A stretch of DNA of 64,000 nucleotides from DASUPK01 sp963763955 (GCA_963763955.1 CAVXQP010000030.1:124001-188000); one strand, 5' to 3'. Positions 8,205 through 17,321 are shown, counted from the first letter of the stretch. Notes: a model not told the origin generated them from the sequence alone. Program-made: numbers and translations.

Positions 8205-9014
8205 ATGGCTCAACGAGTCAGGTTTACCAGGCCGGAGCTGGAGCAGGCTATTGCCGAGTCGCGCTCATGGGCCGAAACTCTCCGGCGCCTTGGGTACAGG
8301 CCGGCAGGGGGAAACCCGAAGACGGTTCAGAAGTATGCGGCCCGCTGGCGAGTCAACACCGACCACTTCGATCCATATGCGTCCCAGCGGGGCCATCCCC
8401 ACCCTGCTCGAATACCGCTCGCTCAGATCCTGGTGAAGAGATCCAGTTATCACCGGGCCCACCTCAAACGTCGTCTGTTCGCCGCGGGGATCAAGAGACC
8501 AATCTGCGAGCTCTGCGGTCAGGGCGAGATCTGGCGCGGCGAGGTGATTTCCATGATCCTCGACCACGTCAACGGAATTCACGACGACAACCGCCTCGAG
8601 AATCTCAGAATCGTCTGTCCGAACTGCGCTGCGACGCTGTCAACCCATTGCGGCCGGAAGAACCGCAGTCCGCAACCCGAACGTTTCTGCCTTCGCTGTG
8701 GGAAGGCCTTCAGGCCGAGAGACCATCGCCATCTCTACTGCTCCCGTGCATGCGGAACCCGCTGGAACCGCAGAGGCAAGCCCAGACCAAGCGCGCGAAG
8801 GGCAATTCGGCCTCCTCGCGAAGTGCTCCTTCAGGAAATCGAAAAACTTGGTTACTCGGCCGTGGGCAGGAGGTACGGAGTGTCCGACAACGCGATTCGG
8901 AAGTGGATGCGCGCCTACGAGCGGGAACGTGCCGCGGCTGAGGGACTAGATCCGGACGTCGTGGAGATCCCGCGAAGTACGTGGCCCAACCGCCGACGCA
9001 ACAAAGCCGCATAG
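8205..9014 (+). CDS. HNH endonuclease with zinc-ribbon and helix-turn-helix regions
   Basis: A 269-residue protein with an HNH nuclease core: CELCG, then ILDHVNGIHDDNRLENLR, then IVCPNC. The DHVNG histidine and the HDDNRLENL block match mobile HNH enzymes. A second zinc-binding stretch follows (FCLRCGKAF, then LYCSRACG), and near the C-terminus a segment ending GRRYGVSDNAIRKWMR looks like a DNA-binding helix-turn-helix. Start 8205 was chosen because the LexA-type palindrome covers the alternative ATG at 8196. The location next to a tRNA suggests a mobile, possibly homing, endonuclease. Confidence 0.85.
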   Translation: MAQRVRFTRPELEQAIAESRSWAETLRRLGYRPAGGNPKTVQKYAARWRVNTDHFDPYASQRGHPHPARIPLAQILVKRSSYHRAHLKRRLFAAGIKRPICELCGQGEIWRGEVISMILDHVNGIHDDNRLENLRIVCPNCAATLSTHCGRKNRSPQPERFCLRCGKAFRPRDHRHLYCSRACGTRWNRRGKPRPSARRAIRPPREVLLQEIEKLGYSAVGRRYGVSDNAIRKWMRAYERERAAAEGLDPDVVEIPRSTWPNRRRNKAA

Positions 9015-9071
9015 GACTCCTTGGCAGAAATCGTCCGCCATCCGTCATTGCGGACAGATCCCGAGAGGGCC

Positions 9072-10073
9072 ATGATTGACGGCATGGCCTCGTCGAACCC
9101 ACGGCGCATAGTCATCTTCGCCTTCCCCGGTGTCCAGCCCCTCGACGTGATCGGGCCCTCCGAGGTCTTCGCCGGCGCCGACGGTCTCGCCGGCGGCGGC
9201 GCCTACACCGTCGAGGTGGTCGCCAAGGACCCCGGCCCGATCGCGACTCGCGGGGGCGGGTACTCGCTGGTGCCGAAGACGACCACGGCGCGCTGCCGCG
9301 GGCCGATCGACACTCTGGTCGTTGCCGGCGGGTTCGGGGTCGCCGAGGCTGAGAACGACGCCGACCTGATCCGCTGGATCCGCAGCGCCGCCCGTCGCTC
9401 GCGGCGGGTCACCTCGGTCTGCTCAGGCTCGTTCCTGCTGGCGCGGGCCGGTCTGCTCGAGGGCAGGACCGTCACCACTCACTGGGCGTCGACCGCCGAG
9501 CTGGCGCGCCGCCACCCGGAGCTCAAGGTCGATCCCAAGCCGATCTTTGTCCGCGACGGGGACGTCTGGACATCGGCGGGCGTCACCTCGGGTATGGACC
9601 TCTCCCTGGCGCTGGTGGAGGAGGACCTGGGGCGCAAGATCGCGATGGAGGTCGCTCGCTGGCTGGTGCTCTTCCTCCAGCGGCCCGGCGGCCAGGCCCA
9701 GTTCAGCTCCCATCTGGAGACGCAGCTCGCCGAGCGCAGGCCGCTCCGCGAGCTCCAGTCGTGGATCGCGGACAACCTGGATGCCGACCTCCGAGTCGAG
9801 TCGCTCGCCGAGCGGGCCTCGATGAGCCCGCGCAACTTCGCCCGCTTCTTCCGGCGCGAAACCGGGATGACACCCGCGGCCTACGTCGAGGTGCTTCGAG
9901 TGGAGCGCGCCCGTCAATTGCTCGAGGAAGCCTCGGATCCCGTTGAGCTCGTTGCCGCCCAGTGCGGCTTCGGCACACCGGAGACGATGCGCCGGGCCTT
10001 CGCCCGCCGGGTCGGGTCATCCCCGGCCGAGTACCGGTCCCGATTCCGGCGCAACCCGACACCAGTGGCCTGA
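9072..10073 (+). CDS. GlxA-family transcriptional regulator (DJ-1/PfpI domain plus AraC-type DNA-binding domain)
   Basis: About 333 residues. The first half is a DJ-1/PfpI-like class I glutamine amidotransferase fold with the nucleophile-elbow cysteine in TSVCSGSFLLA and a following TTHW. The second half is a double AraC helix-turn-helix (ESLAERASMSPRNFARFFRR and VAAQCGFGTPETMRRAFARR). ATG 9072 is preceded by a purine-rich GAGAGGG; ATG 9084 and TTG 9021 are alternatives. It lies directly upstream of a stand-alone DJ-1/PfpI gene, a pairing in which the regulator commonly controls its neighbour. Confidence 0.88.
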   Translation: MIDGMASSNPRRIVIFAFPGVQPLDVIGPSEVFAGADGLAGGGAYTVEVVAKDPGPIATRGGGYSLVPKTTTARCRGPIDTLVVAGGFGVAEAENDADLIRWIRSAARRSRRVTSVCSGSFLLARAGLLEGRTVTTHWASTAELARRHPELKVDPKPIFVRDGDVWTSAGVTSGMDLSLALVEEDLGRKIAMEVARWLVLFLQRPGGQAQFSSHLETQLAERRPLRELQSWIADNLDADLRVESLAERASMSPRNFARFFRRETGMTPAAYVEVLRVERARQLLEEASDPVELVAAQCGFGTPETMRRAFARRVGSSPAEYRSRFRRNPTPVA

Positions 10074-10097
10074 ACCAGCGACCAGAGAGGAAGAACC

Positions 10098-10748
10098 GTG
10101 CAGATCGCCTACCTGCTCTACGACCGCTTCACCGCCCTCGACATCACCGGACCGCATGACGTCCTCAACTCGGTGCCGGGCAACGAGTCGGTCTTCGTCG
10201 CCGAGCACACGGGGCCGATCCGGAACGAGTCGGACACCCTCTCGATGGTCGCCGACGCCAGGCTCGACGACGTCCCCGAGCCCGACATCGTGGTCGTCCC
10301 CGGCGGCTTCGGCAACCGGATGCTGCTCGAGCACGAGCCGCTCCACGACTGGATCAGGAGCGTGCACGAGACAAGCGCCTGGACTACCTCCGTCTGCACC
10401 GGTTCGCTGCTGCTGGCCGCGGCGGGGCTCCTCGCCGGCGCCCCGGCGACCACCCACTGGCTGGCCCGCGACCGTCTGGCCGAGCTCGGCGCGAACCCCG
10501 TTCCCGACCGGGTCGTCGAGCACGGCAAGATCGTCACGGCGGCGGGGGTCTCCTCCGGGATCGACATGGCCCTCCACCTGGTCCGGAAGATCAACGGCGA
10601 GCAGATCGCCCAGGCAGTCCAACTCGGCATCGAGTACGACCCGCAGCCGCCGCTCGACGCCGGCGCGCCGGAGAAGGCGCCGCTGGAGGTGGTCGAGCTG
10701 GTCACGGCCGCCTTCGTCGCCCGGGAGTCGGCCGGCGTGCCCGAGTGA
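10098..10748 (+). CDS. DJ-1/PfpI family protein (isocyanide hydratase-like)
   Basis: The 216-residue single-domain protein has the elbow cysteine in TTSVCTGSLLLAAAGLLAG followed by TTHW, and an early DITGPHDVLN segment as in isocyanide hydratase-type members. A GAGAGGAAG ribosome-binding site precedes the GTG start. It follows the GlxA-type regulator by 24 bases, so the two probably form one transcript. The reaction (hydration of isocyanides, or glyoxalase/deglycase-like chemistry) cannot be fixed from the sequence. Confidence 0.85.
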   Translation: MQIAYLLYDRFTALDITGPHDVLNSVPGNESVFVAEHTGPIRNESDTLSMVADARLDDVPEPDIVVVPGGFGNRMLLEHEPLHDWIRSVHETSAWTTSVCTGSLLLAAAGLLAGAPATTHWLARDRLAELGANPVPDRVVEHGKIVTAAGVSSGIDMALHLVRKINGEQIAQAVQLGIEYDPQPPLDAGAPEKAPLEVVELVTAAFVARESAGVPE

Positions 10749-10823
10749 GGCCGCTTCTCGCCTAGCAGCCTGCCCGGTCGGCCGCGACCGTGCCGGCGGG
10801 CCGCGTGCATCTACGATTCCGCT

Positions 10824-12224
10824 GTGAATCCCCCGGCCCCTACGGCTCTGATCATGGCCGCAGGCGAGGGCACGCGCATGCATTCGGCCGTGCCCAAGGT
10901 CCTGCACGAGATCTGCGGGCGACCGATGATCGCCTGGCCCATCCTCGCTGCCCGCGAGGCCGGCGCGGACCGGATCTGCGTAATCGTCTCTCCCCATCAC
11001 GACCTCACCCCGGTCCTCCCCGAGGGGACCGAGACGATCGTGCAGCCCGTGGCCGACGGGACGGGCGGCGCCCTGCGCGCGGCCGCCGACGTGGTTCGCG
11101 ACTCCGACGCTGTCCTGGTGCTCTCCGGCGACACGCCGCTGCTCAGTGCCGAGGTCATTGAGGGCCTGCTCGCCGCACACGCGGAGGCGAACGCGGCGGC
11201 GACCATGATGACCACCGAGCTCGAGGACCCCGGCACCTTCGGCCGCGTCATCCGGACCGCGGACGGCGAGGTCGAGCGGATCGTCGAGGCGAAGAAGCCC
11301 GGCGATGCCAGCGCCGATCAGCTCGAGGTGAAGGAAGTGAACGCCGGCACCTATGCCTTCTCCGCCGCACGCCTCGCCGAAGCCCTCGACGGTCTGACCA
11401 ACGAAAACGCCCAGGGCGAGTACTACCTGCCCGACGTGCTGCCGCTGATCCGCAAGGGGGGAGGAAAGGTGATCGCGCACCTGGTCGCGGACCCGGCGGT
11501 GAATCTCGGTGTCAACGACCGCGCCGACCTCGCCCGCGTCACCGACGAGGCGCGTCGGCGGATCCTGCTCGCCCACATGCAAGCCGGCGTCACGATCGAG
11601 GATCCGGGCGCAACCTGGATCGACGCCGACGTCAGCATCGAGCCGGACGCGACCATCCTGCCGGGAACATCTCTGCGCGGCAACACCTCGATCGGGTCGG
11701 GAACCACCGTCGGGCCGGTGACCACGCTGATCGACTCGCGAATTGGAGACCGCGCGACGGTGATTCATTCCTACCTGACCGCCTGCCAGGTCGCCGACGA
11801 GGCCAAGGTGGGGCCGTTCACCTACCTGCGCCCCGACGCCAGCATCGGCGAGGGCGCCAAGGCGGGAAGCTTCGTGGAGATCAAGAACTCCGAGATCGGC
11901 GCCGGTGCGAAGGTTCCCCATCTCTCCTACATCGGCGATGCCGACGTGGGGGAGGGCACCAACCTCGGGGCGAGCACCGTCACCGCGAACTACGACGGGC
12001 GCAGCAAAAATCGCACCAAGATCGGCAAGAACGTCCAGACCGGGGTTGACACGACGCTCGTCGCTCCCGTAGAAGTCGGCGACGACGCATACACTGGGGC
12101 CGGATCGGTGATCAGCGAGGACGTTCCGCCCGGGGCGTTGGGCATCTCGAGGGCGGAACAGAAGAACGTCGAGGGCTACGCGGCGAAGAAGGCGAAGGAA
12201 TCGAGCGAGGGCGAAGATTCGTGA
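10824..12224 (+). CDS. glmU: Bifunctional UDP-N-acetylglucosamine pyrophosphorylase / glucosamine-1-phosphate N-acetyltransferase
   Basis: Makes UDP-GlcNAc for peptidoglycan. The 466 residues comprise the N-terminal uridyltransferase with signature LIMAAGEGTRMHSAVPKVLH, and a C-terminal left-handed beta-helix acetyltransferase with hexapeptide repeats and the LSYIGDADVGEGTNLGAST block. The length is normal. The GTG start at 10824 precedes the signature by a few residues. The stop overlaps the prs start by four bases; glmU-prs is a conserved pair in Actinobacteria. Confidence 0.96.
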   Translation: MNPPAPTALIMAAGEGTRMHSAVPKVLHEICGRPMIAWPILAAREAGADRICVIVSPHHDLTPVLPEGTETIVQPVADGTGGALRAAADVVRDSDAVLVLSGDTPLLSAEVIEGLLAAHAEANAAATMMTTELEDPGTFGRVIRTADGEVERIVEAKKPGDASADQLEVKEVNAGTYAFSAARLAEALDGLTNENAQGEYYLPDVLPLIRKGGGKVIAHLVADPAVNLGVNDRADLARVTDEARRRILLAHMQAGVTIEDPGATWIDADVSIEPDATILPGTSLRGNTSIGSGTTVGPVTTLIDSRIGDRATVIHSYLTACQVADEAKVGPFTYLRPDASIGEGAKAGSFVEIKNSEIGAGAKVPHLSYIGDADVGEGTNLGASTVTANYDGRSKNRTKIGKNVQTGVDTTLVAPVEVGDDAYTGAGSVISEDVPPGALGISRAEQKNVEGYAAKKAKESSEGEDS

Positions 12225-13243
12225 GCACGATCGAGCAGACCCAGCCGATGTCGGAGATCGTCCAGGACTACCGCAAGCGCCTGATGGTCTTCGGTGGCAG
12301 AGCCTCCGGCGAGCTCGCCTCGCACATCTCTCGCAACATCCAGGTGGAGCTCGGCGAAGTCACCCTGAAGACCTTTTCCAACGGCGAGGTCTACTGCCGC
12401 TACGAGGAGTCGATCCGCGGCGCCGACGTCTTCATCGTCCAGTCGACCGCCGCCAACGAGACCGAGGGGATGACCCCGAACGACGCGCTCATGGAGCTGC
12501 TCGCGATGATCGACGCAGCTCAGGGCGCCTCGGCACACCGCATCATCGCGGTGATGCCCTGGTACGGCTACGCTCGCCAGGACAAGAAGTCGGCGCCGCG
12601 CGAGCCGATCTCGGCGCGGATTGTGGCGAAGTGCCTCGAGGGCGTCGGCGTCGATCGCGTCCTCACCATGGACCTCCACGCCGGCCAGGTCCAGGGCTTC
12701 TTCCACGTTCCCCTGGACCACATGACCGCGATGCCGATGCTGACCCAGTGGATCGCCGACCAGGCCTTCAAGGAGGAGCCGGTGATCGTCTCGCCCGATG
12801 CCGGTCGGGTGAAGACCGCCCGCAACTTCGCCCGCAAGGTGGGCGTGACCTGGGCCGTCATGGAGAAGGAGCGTCCGGCTCAGCAGGTCGCCGAGATCGG
12901 CTACGTGGTCGGTGACGTCAAGGGGAAGACCGCGGTCCTGGTGGACGACATGATCGACACCGCCGGCACGCTGACCGCCGCCGCCCGCACCGTGATGGAC
13001 GAGGGGGCCGCCCGGGTGATCGCGCTCGCCACACACGGCGTCTTCTCCGGCCCGGCTTACGAGCGGCTCGCCGACTCTCCGATCGAGCGGATCGTGGTGA
13101 CCGACACCTTGCCGCAGCGGCCCGGCGCGCCGGACAACATCACCGTGATCTCAGCGGCCCAGACGCTCGCCGACTCGATCCGGCGGATCTTCACCGACGA
13201 CTCGGTCTCCGAGATCTTCGCCGGCGAGAACCAGCTGTTCTAG
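12221..13243 (+). CDS. prs: Ribose-phosphate pyrophosphokinase
   Basis: Makes PRPP from ribose 5-phosphate and ATP for nucleotide, His and Trp synthesis. The 340-residue protein shows the FSNGEVYCRYEESIRG block, the ATP-binding YGYARQDKKSAPREPI flexible loop, the MDLHAGQVQGFF segment and the PRPP-binding loop VLVDDMIDTAGTL. The GTG start lies inside the end of glmU. In related genomes rplY follows; here 13.2 kb of other DNA intervenes. Confidence 0.96.
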   Translation: MSTIEQTQPMSEIVQDYRKRLMVFGGRASGELASHISRNIQVELGEVTLKTFSNGEVYCRYEESIRGADVFIVQSTAANETEGMTPNDALMELLAMIDAAQGASAHRIIAVMPWYGYARQDKKSAPREPISARIVAKCLEGVGVDRVLTMDLHAGQVQGFFHVPLDHMTAMPMLTQWIADQAFKEEPVIVSPDAGRVKTARNFARKVGVTWAVMEKERPAQQVAEIGYVVGDVKGKTAVLVDDMIDTAGTLTAAARTVMDEGAARVIALATHGVFSGPAYERLADSPIERIVVTDTLPQRPGAPDNITVISAAQTLADSIRRIFTDDSVSEIFAGENQLF

Positions 13244-13315
13244 GGATACCCGCATGCCAGAGCGGTTTGCGGCCGATTCACTAACGCCGGAGTGGGGACA
13301 GACTAGGCTTGCGTC

Positions 13316-13525
13316 ATGGCGTTCATCTACCTGTCCGGCGGCAACGTGATCAACGTGTCAGGCACCCGAGGGGAGACCGCGAACCGCCTCTCCAACCTGT
13401 CGCCCGAGGATCCCTTCGTGGATTTCGAGACCGAGGGGCAGGGCACGAACCCGGCGGTGCCGGTCATTGTCAACGCGAATCAGGTCGTGGCGATCACGGA
13501 GCAGCCGCTGCCGAGCAGCCTCTAG
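13316..13525 (+). CDS. Small protein, unknown function
   Basis: A 69-residue reading frame (starts MAFIYLSGGNVINVSGTRGE) with codon use like its neighbours and an ATG. It predicts as a small beta-rich soluble protein without membrane segment or signal peptide. It stands alone between prs and the palindrome at 13529. I do not recognise the family, and no strong ribosome-binding site is seen. Confidence 0.5.
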   Translation: MAFIYLSGGNVINVSGTRGETANRLSNLSPEDPFVDFETEGQGTNPAVPVIVNANQVVAITEQPLPSSL

Positions 13526-13528
13526 CAG

Positions 13529-13548
13529 CTGCTTTCCATGCAAAGCAG
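13529..13548. repeat. Solitary palindrome related to the IS30 element ends
   Basis: CTGCTTT and AAAGCAG flank CCATGC. The 17-base core GCTTTCCATGCAAAGCA recurs exactly at 17276-17292. Half of it (ATGCAAAGC) matches the terminal inverted repeats of the two IS30 remnants at 15383-15391 and 19044-19052. It may be a preferred insertion site, a footprint or a very small non-autonomous element. Confidence 0.5.
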
Positions 13549-13692
13549 TGGTCGTGGGAAGCCGCCTGGCTTCGATTCTGAGCCGGATTTCGTCAGGTAC
13601 AACCGGCGTTTTCGATGACGTCTCCCCTGCCTCGCCGGCATCGCTGATCGCAGCTGCCGAGGCTGGCGCCTCCGTGCGGCGGACGGTACGGT

Positions 13693-14103
13693 GTGGGTGT
13701 GGGAGGGCGACGCCAGAAGCGCCTCGTGCACGCGACGCTTTGCTTGCTGGTTCTCGCCGCGCTCTGGGGTCCGATCTCCTCGGCGGCGGCGACCCCCCTC
13801 AGCGACCAGGCGATCTCGCAGCTCCAATACTGGAACTCCCATCCGGGCAGCGTCTGCAAGGCGATGACCGGCAAGGTCGTTATGTCTGTCTACGGCGAGG
13901 GGGGCTCGGGACCGGCCCTCGCCAGGCGCCGCTGCGTGCAACGCCTCGTTGACGAGGGGCAAACGGACATGAAGGTGCTCGCCGCGAACACGAAGCCGGG
14001 TGGGCGGGTCAGGGTGACCATCGTGAGGAGCAAGTTGGTCATCGCCGTCGCGATGCACCTCCGGCGGGGGCACTGGACGGTCATCGGCGTCAAGTTCCCC
14101 TGA
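13693..14103 (+). CDS. Probable secreted small protein
   Basis: A 136-residue product with an N-terminal signal peptide: basic start (GGRRQKRLVH), hydrophobic core ATLCLLVLAALWGPI and a small-residue cleavage region (SSAAAT). The mature part of about 100 residues has two cysteines (SVCKA and RRCVQ) and is basic towards the end (HLRRGHWTVIGVKF). The GTG start was chosen because it opens the signal peptide. The family is not recognised. Confidence 0.6.
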   Translation: MGVGGRRQKRLVHATLCLLVLAALWGPISSAAATPLSDQAISQLQYWNSHPGSVCKAMTGKVVMSVYGEGGSGPALARRRCVQRLVDEGQTDMKVLAANTKPGGRVRVTIVRSKLVIAVAMHLRRGHWTVIGVKFP

Positions 14104-14162
14104 GGGAAGTCCTGACGGCGCAAGGGCGAGTCGCGGGACGCAGGTTGGAGCGTGACCCGAAA

Positions 14163-15396
14163 GCGCTGCTTTCATGATCAGTCATGCCACCCCTGACGGT
14201 CGCTCGTTCTCTGGTTGAGCGCTGTGAGGAGGGTAGGGGCAGTAGCGCTCGCCAGCTGCTCGAGCCGTCGAGTCGGCGAGCTTCTCGGCGGGGTCGAAGC
14301 CAGCGTCTGGCGCGGGCGGCGTGGTTGGGCGACTCGTAAGCGCTCTGGGACTCGGCGAGGCTCTGCCTTGGGGAGTACTGGGCGGAGGCGTGGTGTTCTC
14401 GTGAGCGCTGAGGGCTCGGGGTCGCAGAAGTAGACGGCAGGGCGGAGAGAAGCGCGGTGCTCCGCATCTCGAGCCTGATCCAGGTGAGCGAGCGGCGAAG
14501 CTGGACTGGCAGGGTGGTGATGCTCGCCTTGAGCGCATCCGCGACCTCTTCGGCGCCGGTCCCTCGGGCAGGGCGACGAGCTGGCAGTAGCGGGTTTGGC
14601 GCTCGACCAGGGTCGCGATCGCGTTGGTTCGCGTCCCGATCAGGAGGTCGCCTCCCAGTGGCCGGGGACGGCGCGGTCTGCACCTCCGGCGGGCGCTCGG
14701 AGATCATCCCATCCGGTGAGCTTGCCTGGCTCTGGCGCTTTGACGACTGCGAGCGGGCTAGCGCCTCGAGCGGCCTCGTCTCAGGTGGCGGGTGAGCTCG
14801 CGCTGAGCGTCCCCCGCGCCTGCACGTAGAGGGCGCGGTAGATCGTCTCGTGGGAGACCGCATCTCCTCATTGTCGGGGTATTCGAGCCGAGCCAGCCGC
14901 GATCTGCTGGGGGGAGTTGTCCTCCTTGAGGCGCTCGATCACGAGCCGGCGAAGCTCCGGGTGCAGCTCGAGCTTGGCGGCCGCGGCCGCCGCGCCCTCC
15001 TTGAGGCCTCGCGCTCTGCGGCGTGGGCGCGGTAATGCCCCCGCCCTCCGCAGCGGTCGATCTCCCGGCCGATCGTCGTGTGGGAGCGCCCGAGGGTGCG
15101 GGCGATCGCGCGGGCCGAGTGCCCGCGGGCGATCGCGCGCGAGATCTCCTCGCGCTCTTCCAGGCTCAGGCACCCCGGGGCGCCGCCGTGCCCTCGGTCG
15201 GATCCCACCCGCTCTCGCCAGGTGGTGGCTCACGGTCCCCCGGGCAAGGCCGAGCCGGCGCCCGATCTCGCGATCGCTCAGCCCCTTCGCTCGCAGCTCC
15301 CAGATCGCGTCCTTGACGGCCTCGGTCAGAGTGGTGGACGACTCATCGTTCGTAGCGAAGTGTGATTGGGTGGTGGGGAAACATGCAAAGCGGCAC
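14163..15396 (-). mobile_element. Decayed IS30-family insertion sequence, copy 1
   Basis: Transposase pieces are spread over all three minus frames. An N-terminal helix-turn-helix reads SLEEREEISRAIARGHSARA; then come ERLKEDNSPQQIA and GMISERPPEVQ. After a frameshift, DRAVPGHWE and ERQTRYCQLVALPEG follow, and near the end YFCDPEPSALTR and RPRQTLAS. These are in IS30 transposase order, but part of the DDE core is missing. The ends carry degenerate inverted repeats: GCTGCTTTCATG (14165-14176) and, reversed, GCCGCTTTGCATG (15394-15382). The length of about 1.2 kb fits a full IS30-type element; it cannot make an active transposase. Confidence 0.8.
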
Positions 15397-15442
15397 TTTC
15401 GAATCGCGGCGCAGCCGGGGAAGGGAGCCCGTCTAGTGCCTT

Positions 15443-17158
15443 CTACCCCAACGAGATGCGTGAGGGGAAGCGCCGTGGGCGGCGCCCGCTATTCAGGCGG
15501 TCGGCCGTGAAGAGGCTGTGGACGAGCTGAATAGCGATCGACCCTTCTCCGACCGCAGAGGCCACGCGCTTGACGGATCCATGCCGCACATCGCCCGCCG
15601 CGAAGACGCCCGGCATGCTCGTTTCGAGCCGCAACGGGTGGCGGTCGAGCGCCCAGCCGTGGTCGTCGGGGAGATCCGGGCCCGTGAGCAGGAAGCCGTG
15701 CCTGTCTCTCGCTATCTCTGACGGCAGCCAATCGGTCTGCGGGCGAGCCCCGATCAGCACGAAGAGCCCATCGGCGGTGACCGTCACTTCTTCTCCGGTC
15801 GCGCCTTCGCGAAGCGCCAAGTACTCGAGTCTCCCGTCGCCGCCACCCCCGACAACCTCGCAACCCACGCGCACTTCCACGTTCGGCGTGGCCTCCACTT
15901 CCTTCACCAGATAGTCGGACATCCCCGCGCCGAGCGACTGAGCACGCACAACGAGGGTGACCTGGCGGGCGTAGCGTGCCAGGTGCAACGCCGCTTGCCC
16001 GGCTGAGTTCGCCCCGCCGACGATGTAGGCGTCCTTCCCGGCCATCGCGGGAGCCTCCGAAGCAGGACCACCGTAGAAGACCCCCGCGCCGCTCAGGGTC
16101 TCGAGCGCGGGGACGCCCAACCGGCGGTAGGCGGCGCCGGTGGCGAGGATCACCGCCCGGGCGCTGATCCGCCGCCCTTCGGAGAGGTTCACCTGCCGCC
16201 TGTCGCCATCTCGAGTGAGGCTGTCCACCCTGTGCATGTGGACGAAGTACCCGCCGAAGACCCAGGCCTGCTCGTAGGCCTGCTCGGCGAGCCGCCTGCC
16301 GCTAATCCCGCGAGGGAAGCCCAGGTAATTCCGGATCAGCGAACTCGAGCTTGCCTGTCCACCGACTCCGCCCTCGTCCACCACGACGGTCTCCAGGCCC
16401 TCGGAAGCGCCATACACCGCTGCCGAAAGGCCCGCCGGTCCGGAACCGACGATGACCACGTCGAATTCGTCCCGGTCGGGGTCGATCCAGCCACCGGTGG
16501 CGTCCGCGATCTCTGTGTTCGTTGGGTCGCTCAGGACCCGACCGTCGGGAAGGACCATGAGCGGCAGCCTCGCCCCTGCGCCGGATTTGGCAAGTACGAC
16601 GCGCCCCTCCTCCGAGTCGCTCAGATAGAAGGCGTGCGGGACCGCGCAGCGCTGGAGCGTATCCCTCAGCTCGTACGCTCTCCCTGCCCAGGCGTCGGCT
16701 ACGACGCGGACAGTATGCGGCGCAGTCAGGTGAGCCTCGGTCCAGTCGAGCAGGAAACTGGAGATGGCCTGGTGAAACAGCTCGTCAGGAGAGGCCGCTG
16801 GCCTGAGGACGTAGTAATCGATCCGTCCCAGGGCCATTGAGTCGAAGATTGCCTCGGCGGTTTGCCGTTCTCCCCACTCCCCCCAGCTAACGAGCAGCCC
16901 GCGCTTGGCGTGTGGGTGGAGCCGGCGCACTCGCTCGAGCAGCTCGCTGCCGGTCATCTCCGGAAGCCACTGCGCGGCGAGCACTAGGGCGACGTCTTCC
17001 CCGGCATTCGCGAGCTCGGTCAGGAGCGCGAGCGCCTCGTCCGGCGAGCGTGTACCTACGACGCGGTAGCTGCTTGCGTAGCGGTCGCGCAGCTCCCGCT
17101 CGACGCGACCTAGCGCGTCAGGATCGCCGTCGACGGCTAAAAGCATTGGGGCCAGCAT
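15443..17158 (-). CDS. Receiver-like domain fused to a thioredoxin reductase-like flavoprotein without CxxC
   Basis: 571 residues. Residues 1-140 resemble a response-regulator receiver, but the usual phospho-acceptor aspartate position reads LVLAAQW (58-64), so it is probably a pseudo-receiver. Residues 148-220 look like a thioredoxin/glutaredoxin-like linker domain. Residues 231-560 are a thioredoxin reductase-type FAD/NAD(P) module with GSGPAG (238-243), ATGAAYRRLGVPA, the nucleotide site GGANSAG (381-387) and a terminal GVFAAGDVR. Where the redox CxxC should be the sequence is GVFYGGPASEA, with no cysteine. It should be an FAD oxidoreductase that uses a partner or another acceptor. It lies between the two IS30 remnants. 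Confidence 0.85.
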   Translation of the reverse strand: MLAPMLLAVDGDPDALGRVERELRDRYASSYRVVGTRSPDEALALLTELANAGEDVALVLAAQWLPEMTGSELLERVRRLHPHAKRGLLVSWGEWGERQTAEAIFDSMALGRIDYYVLRPAASPDELFHQAISSFLLDWTEAHLTAPHTVRVVADAWAGRAYELRDTLQRCAVPHAFYLSDSEEGRVVLAKSGAGARLPLMVLPDGRVLSDPTNTEIADATGGWIDPDRDEFDVVIVGSGPAGLSAAVYGASEGLETVVVDEGGVGGQASSSSLIRNYLGFPRGISGRRLAEQAYEQAWVFGGYFVHMHRVDSLTRDGDRRQVNLSEGRRISARAVILATGAAYRRLGVPALETLSGAGVFYGGPASEAPAMAGKDAYIVGGANSAGQAALHLARYARQVTLVVRAQSLGAGMSDYLVKEVEATPNVEVRVGCEVVGGGGDGRLEYLALREGATGEEVTVTADGLFVLIGARPQTDWLPSEIARDRHGFLLTGPDLPDDHGWALDRHPLRLETSMPGVFAAGDVRHGSVKRVASAVGEGSIAIQLVHSLFTADRLNSGRRPRRFPSRISLG

Positions 17159-17272
17159 CTGGGTTTCGAAACTCTAGTGTGCCTCGCCTTACCGATGGCC
17201 ATAGCGTCTGACGACCGCTTTCGCCGGGCCCACCGCGCGGGCGGGCAAGCTCGGCGACAGCTTCGCCGAACC

Positions 17273-17294
17273 GGCGCTTTCCATGCAAAGCACC
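17273..17294. repeat. Second solitary IS30-end-like palindrome
   Basis: Shares GCTTTCCATGCAAAGCA exactly with 13531-13547. The arms GGCGCTTT and AAAGCACC pair except for one position. It lies between the SnoaL-like gene and the flavoprotein gene, within the interval bracketed by the IS30 remnants. Confidence 0.5.
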
Positions 17295-17321
17295 GCTTCT
17301 CGTCCAAGCGGTAGTTGCCGC

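Noticed and set aside
10017..11921. A 634-codon minus-strand frame over the DJ-1 and glmU genes
   Set aside because: Antisense shadow with no domains; both plus-strand genes are well supported.
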